Of a stretch of DNA of 64,000 nucleotides, positions 24,036 through 34,200 are shown piece by piece (positions within the stretch are counted from its first letter, which is position 1; each line of letters begins with the position of its first letter). The notes beneath the pieces are model-generated. The model had not been told where the DNA came from and searched no databases. It saw only the letters and a list, made by a program, of their open reading frames with translations. This DNA is from Setophaga petechia (taxonomy: Eukaryota; Chordata; Aves; Passeriformes; Parulidae): contig JANCRA010000008.1 in assembly GCA_024362935.1 (NCBI GenBank), positions 29,940,557-30,004,556 of the forward strand, given 5' to 3'. The translations under genes were made by a program, and so were the position numbers.

Positions 24036-24164
24036 TCATGAAGCAGAACTGCGGCGTTTCATCAAAACTTCCTCGTACTCCTTCTGCGTCAGAAGTCCCT
24101 GAGTTATACTCTTGCTTTCTTCAAATTTGGGTAGAACCACTGCAATGTACCCCTCAGTTGATGG
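24036..24164 (-). CDS. ABITRAM: ABITRAM coding exon 6 with stop
   Basis: The exon has 129 nt (42 codons plus TGA), acceptor TTTTTAG. It encodes [20 protein letters not shown] and [20 protein letters not shown]. The short tail after MKR differs from human, as expected for a variable end. Confidence 0.97.
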   Translation of the reverse strand, partial: PSTEGYIAVVLPKFEESKSITQGLLTQKEYEEVLMKRRSSAS

Positions 24165-27100
24165 CTAAAAAGCAAGACTGAAGTTAGCAGTGAAATAAAA
24201 GCTGAAAAATAAAGCACAAGAAAGTGTCTTACCTTTTCTTGCAGAAGAGCAGGATTGCTAAGGATGTTCTCGTTCACTTCAATCAGCCGCCCTCGTATGC
24301 AACTGCAAAAGTGTTCAGACTCTGTACATGTGTGGGATATGGCAAGGTAAGGAAAAAATGGGAAAAATCTTACCTGTAAATGGTGTACTCCTCTCCATCT
24401 GATGAAGATATCCTGCACAGAGGGGCAAGCTCTGTTAAAAACTGAGCTCCCTGCATTTGGAAAACAAACAAACATGTCTGTAGTTTTAATTACACGGGCT
24501 TGTATAAGTATTACCATCAGCAATGTCTGAAAGGAAGGATGTGTGATAATTACAGGTCATTCCAAGTTCCAGAGCTGTGCTTCCCTACAGAAGGGAAGAT
24601 GCAGCTTAGTTACGTGCACAAATCAAATAGAAGCTTGTTATAAGCTTACAGTTTCAGTCATAATTAAGTTTCTTGCAGACTAGCAATCTTGTATATTAAT
24701 GAGACTAAAGTCAGGGGAGAGAGGAAAGGAACAGCACCGTTGATTTTGGTGTAAGCAAGTTAAACTGCACCTTCAAAAACCCACCACACTGAACTGGCCC
24801 ATCTACTATCTAGTCTCCAAATCCTTCACATCTTCTTGGAAATAAATTTTTATTATTTCAGGGATGTTTATGTCCCTCTGAACACTACCAAAAAAATTAC
24901 TAGAAGTGAGTGTGTTTGAGCAACACCAGGAACCACCAGTGCTGTAGGAGCACTGCAAGACCCTGGCTGGGACAGGCAGACAGGCACATCTTGAGGAAGT
25001 CTAAATTCTTCAAGTGCAGAGGGGCTGATTTTTAAATGAAATATAGAAGTAACCTGTTGGGTTTCTATTCAAGAAAGGACAGAAAGATCTCAGGCAGTGT
25101 GAGAGATTAAAATGAAAACTAAGGAAATCAAAAAGCCATACCCTTTTTGACTTCCCAGAGACCTTATTCTGAAGTCTGCTACAGTTTGCACTGATTTGGT
25201 AATTAATGTTTTTAATTGTTTTCCCACTTTGAAGAAGAGGGTGAGCTTCTGCCAAGGTGATGACACAGATTCTGCAAAAAACAAAAAAAAAAAAAATAAA
25301 TTATTTCACTGTAGTTGTTAGAAGCCACACCTTTGTGCTCTGAGTAAGTCCTACAGCCTCTGCCTATCTTGTTTGACACCTGCTGTACCAAACTGAACAA
25401 AAATGGCATTCTGACCTAAAGCCACTTCCATGGAAAATGCTTCATTTTGAGATACCAGACTGGACTATTAAAAGCTTACTGAAAGAAAACCACTGCTTTT
25501 AAAGAAGCCAGTGCTGTTCTATCTGTTGTACCCCATGAGAGCATGGTTGGTTCATTTCAGCCAGCAGCTGAAGTAGACACTATAGTTAAGATAAACAAAG
25601 CACGGTGTACTTTTGTCACAAAATGTAACACAAAGGAGTGTTTCTCGACAGCTAAAGGCCCTTTGTGGTGAACAGCTGAGGAATCATTCAGTAATCTGGG
25701 CCTTAGTTAACTTGCTGCTTGCATTCCATTTTTTCTAATGGAGGATTATTTCTTACCACAACACTGCACAGTCTGAGACAAGCCCAGCTGAAGAGACCAA
25801 GCCTGCCTGGCCTAGAACCATACTTAATGCACAAGCATGAACTTGCCAGTAAACGAAGGGAGTGGAAGCTATTCTGTTTGAGAGTATAAAACCTACAGCA
25901 AGCACCAGAATCAACAGAAGAGTGACTGCAGAGAAAGCCCAGCCACAGAACCAGATCTCTCCCTGTGGATGCTGTATCCATCTCCCCACTCTCCAACTGT
26001 CGAGTCCTGGTTGCCCAGCTCCCACAAGAGGGAGCTGGATCCTGGTGAATGCATCCAGCATGTCCGAGCACCAAAGCTACCGCCCTTCACCCCAGCCTCC
26101 TTCTAAGGGGAAGATGACAAATTATCTTTGAGCCTGTCACCTGATGGAGCTGAGACCTTGCAAAACAAAAAATCAAGAGAAAACTTCACACTGCCTACAA
26201 ACATGAAACTGAGTCACAGGCCCATACATAATAATGGTAAAATACTTTACAGAATATCTGGCTAAGCTGCTGTGGAATAAAAGGGTGTCCTTCCTTGCTG
26301 TTACTGTCACACCTGTTATTTGAAGGTACTCTGGTTTCCCTTTTGAAAAAATGGGGGAAGAACTGCAGGAAACAGCCACAGAGAAGCTCCAACTCCAAAG
26401 GCTACAGCGAGGCAATGGTTCTGCTCTGTGCCAAGTATACCCTTCCTTTTACTCTGAATTTCTAGAGCAGGCAAAGCAGGGAATGCAAATGCTGCCTCAC
26501 CCTTCCTCAGCCAATGAACCACTGGCCCCGGCAGTTTTTGTGTGGATAGTAGGTTCTGTTCTTCCCTCTGGGACTGAGCACCCCAGAAATGCTCCTGATG
26601 CCCTAACAGGCTGCAGCAGGGAGGGGCAAGGTATGGAAGGAGACTCCTCATCAGGTACAGGGTGATTTACTCCATACGATTGGATATCCAGCTACATCCA
26701 AGCACAAGCAAGACACTTTCGTATCTTGCCTTCACCATCCATTAGTACATGTACATGGAAAAGCAATTAAGTTTTATCTAGAAAAAGCTAAATGTTTGTT
26801 CAAATGGAAGGCTTTCTAAATCAAGTTAGACGCCTTCAAAATGTCATTACAGAAAGGCTTTTTGGAACCTTGCTATTCTGCTACTGATGATCACAGAATC
26901 AATTAGGTTAGAAAAGACCTCTAAGATCGACTCCAGCCGATGACCCAACACCACCGTGTCAACTAGAGCATGGCACTGAGTGGCAGGTCCAGTCTTTCCA
27001 TGAACACCCCTAGGACGGTGTATGGGGCCCTTTCAGCAGGAGGGAGCAAGGGCAGCACCATGGGCACTGTCGAGCAGTGCAGTACGAGGGGCTGTGGGGG

Positions 27101-27586
27101 GCCGTCCGGGGGGAAGAGGCCAAGCCTCCCTGTTTCTCACTGAAGCAGTAATTAAAGGATGGGGAGACTGATGTGTCGCTCTCCCACCCTCCCGGACAGC
27201 GCAGGCTCGCCCGGTGCTGTGTCCCAGGCCGCCCCTGCCCATGTCCCGGCTGCCGCAGCCACCGCCACTCCCCCCAGGCGCAGGGCGAGGCCCGGGCTTG
27301 CGGCCCGGGGTTGCGGCAGCGCCCTGGCCCAACGCAGCCCGAGGCTCCCCGGGCGCCGGACCCCGCCGGCCACTCGCCTGTTGGAGTGCTGCAGCACGCA
27401 GAAGTCCTCGCACGGCCGCCCCTTCACGTCTGCAAGAAGGGCACAAAGAGAAGTCAGGGCCCCTCCGCCCCCCGGCCCTGCCCGGCGCGGCCCCGCCCGG
27501 CCCGGCCCGGCCCCGGCGGTACCTGGCTTGTACCAGCGGGTGAAGTAGCGCTCGGCGCCGCCCGGCCCCGCCACCCCCTCAGCCAT
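24036..27586 (-). CDS. ABITRAM: actin-binding transcription modulator, complete, 173 aa
   Basis: ABITRAM (FAM206A, Simiate) is a small conserved protein with a glycine-cleavage-H-like/lipoyl-type fold, reported to bind actin and affect neuronal process growth. Six exons read on the - strand: 27523-27586, 27378-27429, 25142-25271, 24374-24450, 24233-24302 and 24036-24164. Together they total 522 nt, or 173 residues plus TGA; human has 181. Family signatures are [62 protein letters not shown] and [19 protein letters not shown]. The start was chosen because the ATG lies in the CpG island just before RYFTRWYKP, as in orthologues. Intron 2 uses a GC donor. It is tail-to-tail with CTNNAL1. Confidence 0.97.
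24233..24302 (-). CDS. ABITRAM: ABITRAM coding exon 5, [14 protein letters not shown]...LLQEK
   Basis: The exon has 70 nt, acceptor TTTTGCAG, donor GTAAGA. It completes the split serine and encodes [20 protein letters not shown] and QEK. Confidence 0.97.
24374..24450 (-). CDS. ABITRAM: ABITRAM coding exon 4, [10 protein letters not shown]...EEYTIY
   Basis: The exon has 77 nt, acceptor AATGCAG, donor GTAAGA. It encodes [20 protein letters not shown] and then EYTIY, and ends in a split serine codon. Confidence 0.96.
25142..25271 (-). CDS. ABITRAM: ABITRAM coding exon 3, [10 protein letters not shown]...VSGKSKR
   Basis: The exon has 130 nt. Its acceptor is TTTTTTGCAG and its donor GTATGG. It completes the split arginine and encodes [36 protein letters not shown] and SKR. 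Similarity to human is high. Confidence 0.97.
25272..27377 (-). other. ABITRAM: ABITRAM intron 2 (2.1 kb, GC-AG)
   Basis: This intron starts with a GC donor at 27,377-27,376 and ends with the AG before 25,271. It holds a CR1 scrap near 26,890-27,015. Overlapping open frames on both strands at 25,700-26,670 look like chance products of moderately GC-rich sequence. Confidence 0.6.
26890..27015 (-). mobile_element. CR1 LINE 3'-end fragment
   Basis: Read on the - strand, the sequence follows the CR1 tail: a tract matching 'lost tag-along' wording of the GTTGGACT...GATCTTAGAGGTCTTTTC type and ending in TTGATTCTGTGA. That resembles the CR1 3' terminus ATTCTATGA. It is short and inactive. Confidence 0.8.
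27378..27429 (-). CDS. ABITRAM: ABITRAM coding exon 2, [18 protein letters not shown] donor
   Basis: The exon has 52 nt between acceptor CTTGCAG and donor GCGAGT. The reading [18 protein letters not shown] needs the exon to end at CAACAG, so the intron begins with GC. The surrounding AG|GCGAGT otherwise matches the donor consensus. Confidence 0.95.
27523..27586 (-). CDS. ABITRAM: ABITRAM coding exon 1, [10 protein letters not shown]...TRWYKP
   Basis: The exon has 21 codons plus one base, ending at donor GTACCG. It starts with ATG at 27,586 and encodes a short acidic/glycine-rich leader and then [10 protein letters not shown]. The leader is poorly conserved, while the RYFTRWYKP part is the family hallmark. 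Confidence 0.95.
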
Positions 27587-27695
27587 GCCCGGCCCGGCGC
27601 GGCCCGCCCGCCGGCGCGGCGCGATGACGGCGGGAGGCGGCCCCGGCAGCCCCAGCCCGGCCCTCTCCCCGCCCCGGGAAACCCTGAGGAAACCT

Positions 27696-27810
27696 TTGCA
27701 TTTATTATCCAGAGCAGCCAGGCACATTAAAAATTGCTGCCGAAAAATATACACATTAAAACAAAGGGCTGCTTAGAGGCACTGCCCCACCAGTTTGCCA
27801 AACCTTGAGT
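27696..27810. repeat. 115-bp direct repeat, copy 1
   Basis: The block starts TTGCATTTATTATCCAGAG and ends GCCAAACCTTGAGT. It matches 28,534-28,648 with 11 substitutions and no gaps by hand count (about 90% identity). It abuts the ABITRAM CpG island. On the - strand it contains AATAAA. Confidence 0.9.
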
Positions 27811-28533
27811 TTTGCTACCGGGTTTTTTTTTCTCGAGGTTTTTAACATCTTTCGCCGTTATCTGCATCACTGAGGAAAACGCTCAGACGCCTGCGGTTTG
27901 GTTCAGTGGTTTATTTTCTCTAGCACACAGCAATACAGTAACAGCTACAGTGACCATATATACACACGCACACCAAAAACGTACTTTAAATTTAAAGAAC
28001 AACCTAACAAAGAAAAACAACGCACATTCCATTAAAACAACTGTTTTCTGTTAGTGGAAAATAGAACGGCCCAGTTTTTCCACAGAGACTTTAACTGCAC
28101 TGGTGTTTCAGTTCAGGCAGCAGGAGAGCCTCAATGAATTCTCTTTCAGCCTTTGAATTCACAGCCTGGGCTGTGTTTTATATAAACATAAAGGAGTTTC
28201 ATTCCCACAACACACGTGGCATCACATTTATGGACAAAGAATGAGAGAAACCGTACCAGCACCTGATCCCCAGAGGCCAGGCAGGGGAGAACTTGAGAAC
28301 CTCTACACCTTTGCTCTGACTCCTGCTGCCCAAACATGACACCTCTTCTGTACAAATACAGGCCAAAACCATTAGAAGAATATCTTACAGAAATAAACCA
28401 AACCAAAATTGATTCCAGCATTTTTGCCTATTCTGTTTACCTGCACCCAGCACAGGCACTAAAGGCCTGTAACAGCATAAAAATTAGGGTCTGTACCATT
28501 ATTAAGCTACAGATGGATGCACAAAGCAGACAC
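27811..28533. other. spacer between the two 115-bp copies
   Basis: Between the copies I see no coding exon and no recognised repeat. It may include the distal 3' UTR of SLC39A6 or upstream regulatory sequence of ABITRAM. Confidence 0.4.
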
Positions 28534-28648
28534 TTGCATTTATTATCCAGAGTAGACAGGCACATTAAAAACTGCTGCAGAAAAATATACACGTAAAAAT
28601 AAAGGGCTGCTTAGAGGCACTATCCCACCATTTTGCCAAGCCTTGAGT
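28534..28648. repeat. 115-bp direct repeat, copy 2
   Basis: This is the second copy of the block at 27,696-27,810, same orientation, same length, 838 bp away start to start. Flanking sequences on both sides do not match, so the boundaries are sharp. No CR1 or SINE signature is recognised in it. Confidence 0.9.
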
Positions 28649-31062
28649 ATTTCCAACACGAGTACATTGCAACAGATGCAGATTCTACTTTGTAAGGCCA
28701 ACAAAGATAAACAACAAAACAAACAAACCAGCTCAAAACAAACCGAACAACCAACATTTTGTCATCCTGCTGATACAAAACTACAGCAAGTTTTAGTCTG
28801 TAGCCTTCTCAGTTATCAGTTCGGACAGCTGCCTATCATGGACATTTCTCCATCAATGATCAAAGAGCACTGAATGGGTGGAATGTTTGTGTACAGGATA
28901 GAGACATTTCTGCTCTAAAGGCTTTTTTTAAATTTATTCCTAAATTAGCAATGGGTTTTGATATGTGGATATTTTAATAATCAAAAGCCAGCCAAGAACC
29001 CACTGGAAACACTGAAATTTGTAGATTTATTTCCATTATTTAGCCATTAATCTTAAAATTTCCTGAACAACAGTAGGCTACCTGCCCACTTCCTGTGTCA
29101 TATCCAGACAAGAGAAATCCAGCTGAACTGGCAGCTATTATGGCTGTAGGCTAACAGAAACCAGCAGTGAAAAATTCAAAGCAAACTGAGCTCATCCAAG
29201 TCTGAAATCCCCCAGGACTACACAGATGCCAGATTTCTGTAGCAGCCAGGACTGCAGTGCAGAACGTGGAAGCCCCACAGGCAGAAGTGCACTGTACTTA
29301 AGGAGTTTTCCCACACCACAGGTGAACACCATGCCCAAGCCCTAAAAAGCCTGCTAGGACACAGGGAATGCATTAGGAGAGCTGAAAGAAGTACACCTTT
29401 CTCAACCCCTGGCTTAAAAGGAGGCACAGAACAGGGTTTCATCACTGTGAGCAGAAAAGTAAATATCAATCTTGCTAACCTGAGGAAAGGCTGAAGGAAG
29501 AGAAGCCAATAGTCCACTGGGTACAAAAACTCATGTGGCACCCATTTCTCAACTCCTAAAAACCCCTCAAATCTCTCAATTAATTAAAAACATCTATTTC
29601 TGAGGTGACAGAATGGTTCCTGGCTTCCACTGTATGACAGACCACAAACTGTTTTAATGTGTCATACATGGTATTATCAAACATTTATCTTGTTGTTCAA
29701 GCTTTTTATTCAGCTGATGATTTGAGGCAGTGGATCAGAAGTAGGTTCTAACTGTTTTATTTCTGGGGTTTTTAAAGCTAGCTAGTAAGATAGCATAATT
29801 CTGTTATTTATTCATCATTAAAGAACTTTGACATTTTCACATTCCCTGCAAATGCAGATTTATTTTGCTGTTGGTTTTTTCAACCTTCTTCCTTCAGTGA
29901 CATTCAGGATAGTTAAACATATTAAGACTGTAGGCTTAAACTACATACTTAAGCATACACTTACTATCTTTAACCTTGCTTCTCTAGATATGCTACCAAA
30001 GAGATTTCTCAGCTTTAGTTCTTGCAAAAAACATAGCACAGGTTTGTGTGCAATCATACTGAACAAGAAGTAGGCAGCTCTCCCACTCAGCTCATTTTCC
30101 CAAAGTAAATCAACACTTTACTTCAGGAAGCTTTTGTAGGAAATGACTGTTTATCCCAGCCTGTAGCACTCCTCCCCCTTGAAATCAAACAGGCTTTAAT
30201 ACACCTTTGTCACTTCAGGCAGTGTAAGTGGGATACAGCACTGCTTTTAAAGTCTTTTTGATGGGATCTGCATATCTTCAAGCTTTGGCAATTTGAGAGC
30301 TGGACTTTTGTTGCTGATTTGAGAAACCAGTGAAGAGCAACTCATATCAGAATGGATGAAACAAGTCAAACATTTCATGTAAACACTGAGGACATGGTTT
30401 TACATCAATTTGTTTGCAGTAGAAACCAACTGGAATATGACACAGGAATCCACGAGCTACTAAGAGAACCAGCACCACCACAAAGGATGGAACGGACTTA
30501 TCTGCCTTTTTTTATAAACCAGGTGGATGCAGAAGAGATCAGTTTTTACCAATAAATACATGCTAACCATTACATGTCTTGTTCTTGTTTTACTTTGCTC
30601 ACTATGCTTTGTATCCACTGATTTTAACTGTGCTAAAATAAAAACCACTGTTGTTTTACTTCTTTAAACCAGAAAAACCACTGAAGTAAAAAACATTACG
30701 TATAATTACATACAGTAAATAAATTCAGTAAAAAACAACCCACCCCCCCAAACAATACAGTCAATACAAATAATATAGATTTGGCCATGTTTTACTAAGT
30801 ACCACTTTCCAAGTACCATAAGCAATGCTAAATCCCAAGTAAAAAAAATACAATTAAAAACAAACAAACAAAACTCAAACAAACCCCAAACTTTACAGTG
30901 TTCCTTTCTATCAGGCAAGAAGGGAGGGAAGTACAACAACAACAAAGCACACCAACAAAAATATCTAGTCTGTATCAAATGTACCTTTCCAATAAGGAAA
31001 TCTGTAGAAAAAACCTCTACTGCTTATAATTTAACACCAAGGTGTCCTCCTGGCAACCAGGA
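28649..31062 (-). other. SLC39A6: SLC39A6 3' UTR and intergenic sequence
   Basis: AT-rich sequence follows the SLC39A6 stop. Several - strand AATAAA signals exist (for example at 29,705-29,710 and 29,757-29,762), so the 3' end cannot be fixed. No coding exon for a further gene is seen on either strand. Confidence 0.5.
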
Positions 31063-31215
31063 TTACAAGTTTATGCTGAATACAATCTTATGTTCAAATA
31101 CTGAGATAAGCAGCATTATCCCAAATCCCAGGAGAATCCCAGCATTCTGTAACAGGAAGTATCCCCACCGGCTACATCCATGGTCACTGGCATCATTGTG
31201 GAGCATTTCAGGTAC
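31063..31215 (-). CDS. SLC39A6: SLC39A6 coding exon 9 with stop (TM8)
   Basis: The exon has 153 nt (50 codons plus TAA), acceptor TGTTTAG. It encodes [40 protein letters not shown] and a final L. Human ends FRINF. Confidence 0.98.
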   Translation of the reverse strand, partial: VPEMLHNDASDHGCSRWGYFLLQNAGILLGFGIMLLISVFEHKIVFSINL

Positions 31216-34200
31216 CTAAACAAACAAGGAGGTGTTAAATACCTTCAAAAGAAACAGTTGCTTCAAATCATTAATTCCTAAGCTGTGTTACACAAAATTT
31301 GAATAGGTCCAGGCACTTACCATATCCACAAGAGCCACATACATGAACAAGCCAGCAGTAAGTGCAAATATCCACATTGAAACGTTGTCTGCATAATGAC
31401 CAATAAGGATCCCAGTTGCCATCCCAAGGTAGGCCAGCATAGCTGACAGAGCGTTATAAAGCACAGCTTGCTTGACAGTCATACCAGCTTTTAGAAGGAC
31501 AGCAAAATCTCCTATTACGGGGGAGGGAAAAAAAAACCAAGACAAAGTTTTCATTCCTTGGTAAGTACTGCAGTGTTGTCTTATTTACTAAGCTACTTTT
31601 ATGCTGTTGCTTGCCTTATTTTTTTTCCTTCATAAAATCAGAAATCGCTGAGGGACAGAAATTTAAAGGGTGAACAAGAACAACAACACAGAAGCAAATA
31701 CTCTAAGTTCCTAACTTTTAAGTCTTTGCATTTTTGAAAGAAGCAGCTTTTTTCTGAATCACAGAACATCCTGACTTGGAAAGGACCCACAAGGATCATC
31801 AAGTCTAACTCCTGTCCTGCACAGGACAGCCCCAAGATCACACCATGTGCCAGAGAACATTGTCCAAACACTCCTTGAACACTCAGCCTTGGTGCTGTGA
31901 CCACTTCCCTGGGAAGCCTGTTCCAGTGCCCAAACAACCTCTGAATGAAAAACCTTTTCCCAATATCCAACCTATACCTTTCCTGACACAACTTCAGGCC
32001 ATTCCCTTGGATCCTGTCACAGGACAGAAGAGATCAGTGCCTGCCCCTTGTCTTCCCCTCATGAGAAAGCTGTAGAGTGCAATGAGGTCTTCCCTCAGTC
32101 TCCTCCAGGCTGAACAGACCAAGTGACTTCAGCTGCTCCTCAAATGGGTTCTCCTCAAGGCCCTTCCCGATCTTTGTACCCCTCCTTTGGATGGTCTTGA
32201 ATAGCTTCAGATCCTCAAGCAGCTTGAATTTAAACCATCACTGTAAAATGCTGTAGTACTTGATACTCAGTGTTCCTCAGTGTTCCTACAGTAGAATATT
32301 CCCACTCAATTGCATATTCAATTTATCATCCTGTAACTGCTCTTTGTACTTTTAATCTGTTTTATAAATTTAATGTAATTTCTTTATTAATTTCCGTAAA
32401 TGATCCTTAACATCTTATTTATACTTGATGGAATGATAGACCACCAGCCAGAAACAGATTTTCTGTAATTCAGGAAATATTTTTTCTAAACCAGAGTAAT
32501 ATAAGCTATTATTTGAAAATAAAATGGATTCTTTATAAGTTATCTCCAGTTAAACAAAAGCAATTTTCAAAGCTGATTTATTTGTTGCAACAGCTTTTCC
32601 TATAAGCTATTGCAATTAAGACGAACCAGTATATTAAAAAACATTCCTTAGCATTAACAATTATACAGTTTTATTCCCAGCTAACCTGAACTAGTCCCAT
32701 TTGTTTCAATTTTCCTACACCACTTCATGTCCTCTGGCGAAGAAGGTATTTCCTATCAAGTCTTCTGTTCTGATTAAAGAAGTATGATTTAAATTTTAAA
32801 AGATTTTTGTTATTTCTAAAACCAACAGAACAGTTGAATCTAAAAATTATCAGGTACACAAGATGAATTTACTTCTTATATATGAACTAACAACATTTAG
32901 TATGTGAAATTAATACAAGTTTCATGATTAGCATGAACAAGACTCAATTCCTCCCAACCCATAAAAGCAGATACGTTTTCTCCATAATGTATTTCTATAT
33001 AATACTACTGTACAAATATATCAAATTGTTTATATAGAGAGAGTTTAATGGTTACACATACTGGTTTACAAGCTCCATTAAATGAAACTGAATGTTCTCC
33101 CCTCTGGGGAATAAAACCTTCAAAAAAGTGAAGCAAACCCTTCTTCCTTTATTCTATACACCAAGTGTGACTGTGACCATGACAGCTGAGAAATAAACAC
33201 CAGTTGCACATCCAAAATGATTTGACAACTGGAAAGATCAGCTTTGTCTCAAGTTCAACTAAGCACATCCATCCTGTTCTCACCAGCTGCCCTTCAAAAG
33301 GGCCAAATACTCAACTGATATTGTAAGACACGACAATAATCTCTCATGGGACTGCACACGAATTTAAATCACTTGAGCTTGAAAGACAAACTGTTTCCAG
33401 AAAGATTTCCAAGTAGTTTCAAGTTTAATTTAGAGCTACAGCAGTTCTTTGCAAGACTTAATGAAAAAGCAGCAAATGTTATGCGGAAAGTACTTCGACT
33501 AATCGTGACCTTCCTTTTAGCAGCACAAGCACGAGAATAAAATTAAGGAGAGATGTGAGAAAATTCTGTCAGGCATTCTCCTGCAATTCTCAACTTATGT
33601 TATATACAAGGAGAATAAAAACTACAACTAAAGTAGACAGAAAAAGCTGTAATTGCAAGAGACAGTTTTAACCAGAGTAGGTGAAATATTTAGATTTTTA
33701 AACTACTAATTCAATTTAGAAATGGTTTAACAGTCTTTAAGTAAATCAGAGTAACCTTGAATAGAGACCCTGACACAGATAATGTTGTCTGATCAAATTT
33801 TTGTTCTCCCACATGAACCTGTAAGTACATAAACCTGCACCATATGGAAAAGCTGGAGTCTTACCTAACTCATGAGGTAATTCATGGCAAAATACAGCCA
33901 CAGAAGTGCTTAAACCACTAGATAACCCTTCAGTAAAGGCTGCTCCTATGAAGAGACAGGGAAAAAAAAGCAAACAAAACATTACTACATATTTAGACAT
34001 CAAGTGCAGAACTACTATTGCACATGCTTGTGTCATATTAGGACATATATTTCACTCAAACTTTTCTTTGTGGAAGAATTTAAACTTTAACTGAACAGTT
34101 GTTTATGATCCTTAAGTCACAAAATTCTTCAGAATCTTGCTGTTAAAGTAAACCACATTTCACTACCTTATTTCTGAACTAAGCCAAATACATTCCAACA

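Larger units (their letters stand above)
27030..27690 (-). promoter_or_regulatory. ABITRAM: CpG island / ABITRAM promoter region
   Basis: This is a sharply GC- and CpG-rich block in an otherwise AT-rich region. It covers ABITRAM exons 1 and 2 and includes a run of CCCGG-type tandem units at about 27,472-27,520. The transcription start is likely between 27,590 and 27,690. Open frames of up to 200 codons on both strands here are by-products of the base composition. In human this island drives ELP1 divergently; no ELP1 exon is seen on the + strand. Confidence 0.8.

Noticed and set aside
25703..26665. Overlapping frames of 80-123 codons in ABITRAM intron 2
   Set aside because: No known domain, no splice logic, and open on several frames at once because of local base composition.
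27033..27754. Long open frames (up to 200 codons) on both strands over the first CpG island
   Set aside because: They are rich in G, A, P and R from GC-rich composition. They overlap the real ABITRAM exons in other frames or run across splice sites.
31638..32075. Open frames on both strands near 31.6-32.1 kb
   Set aside because: The sequence is a CR1 3' fragment; the 'protein' text is the translated repeat.
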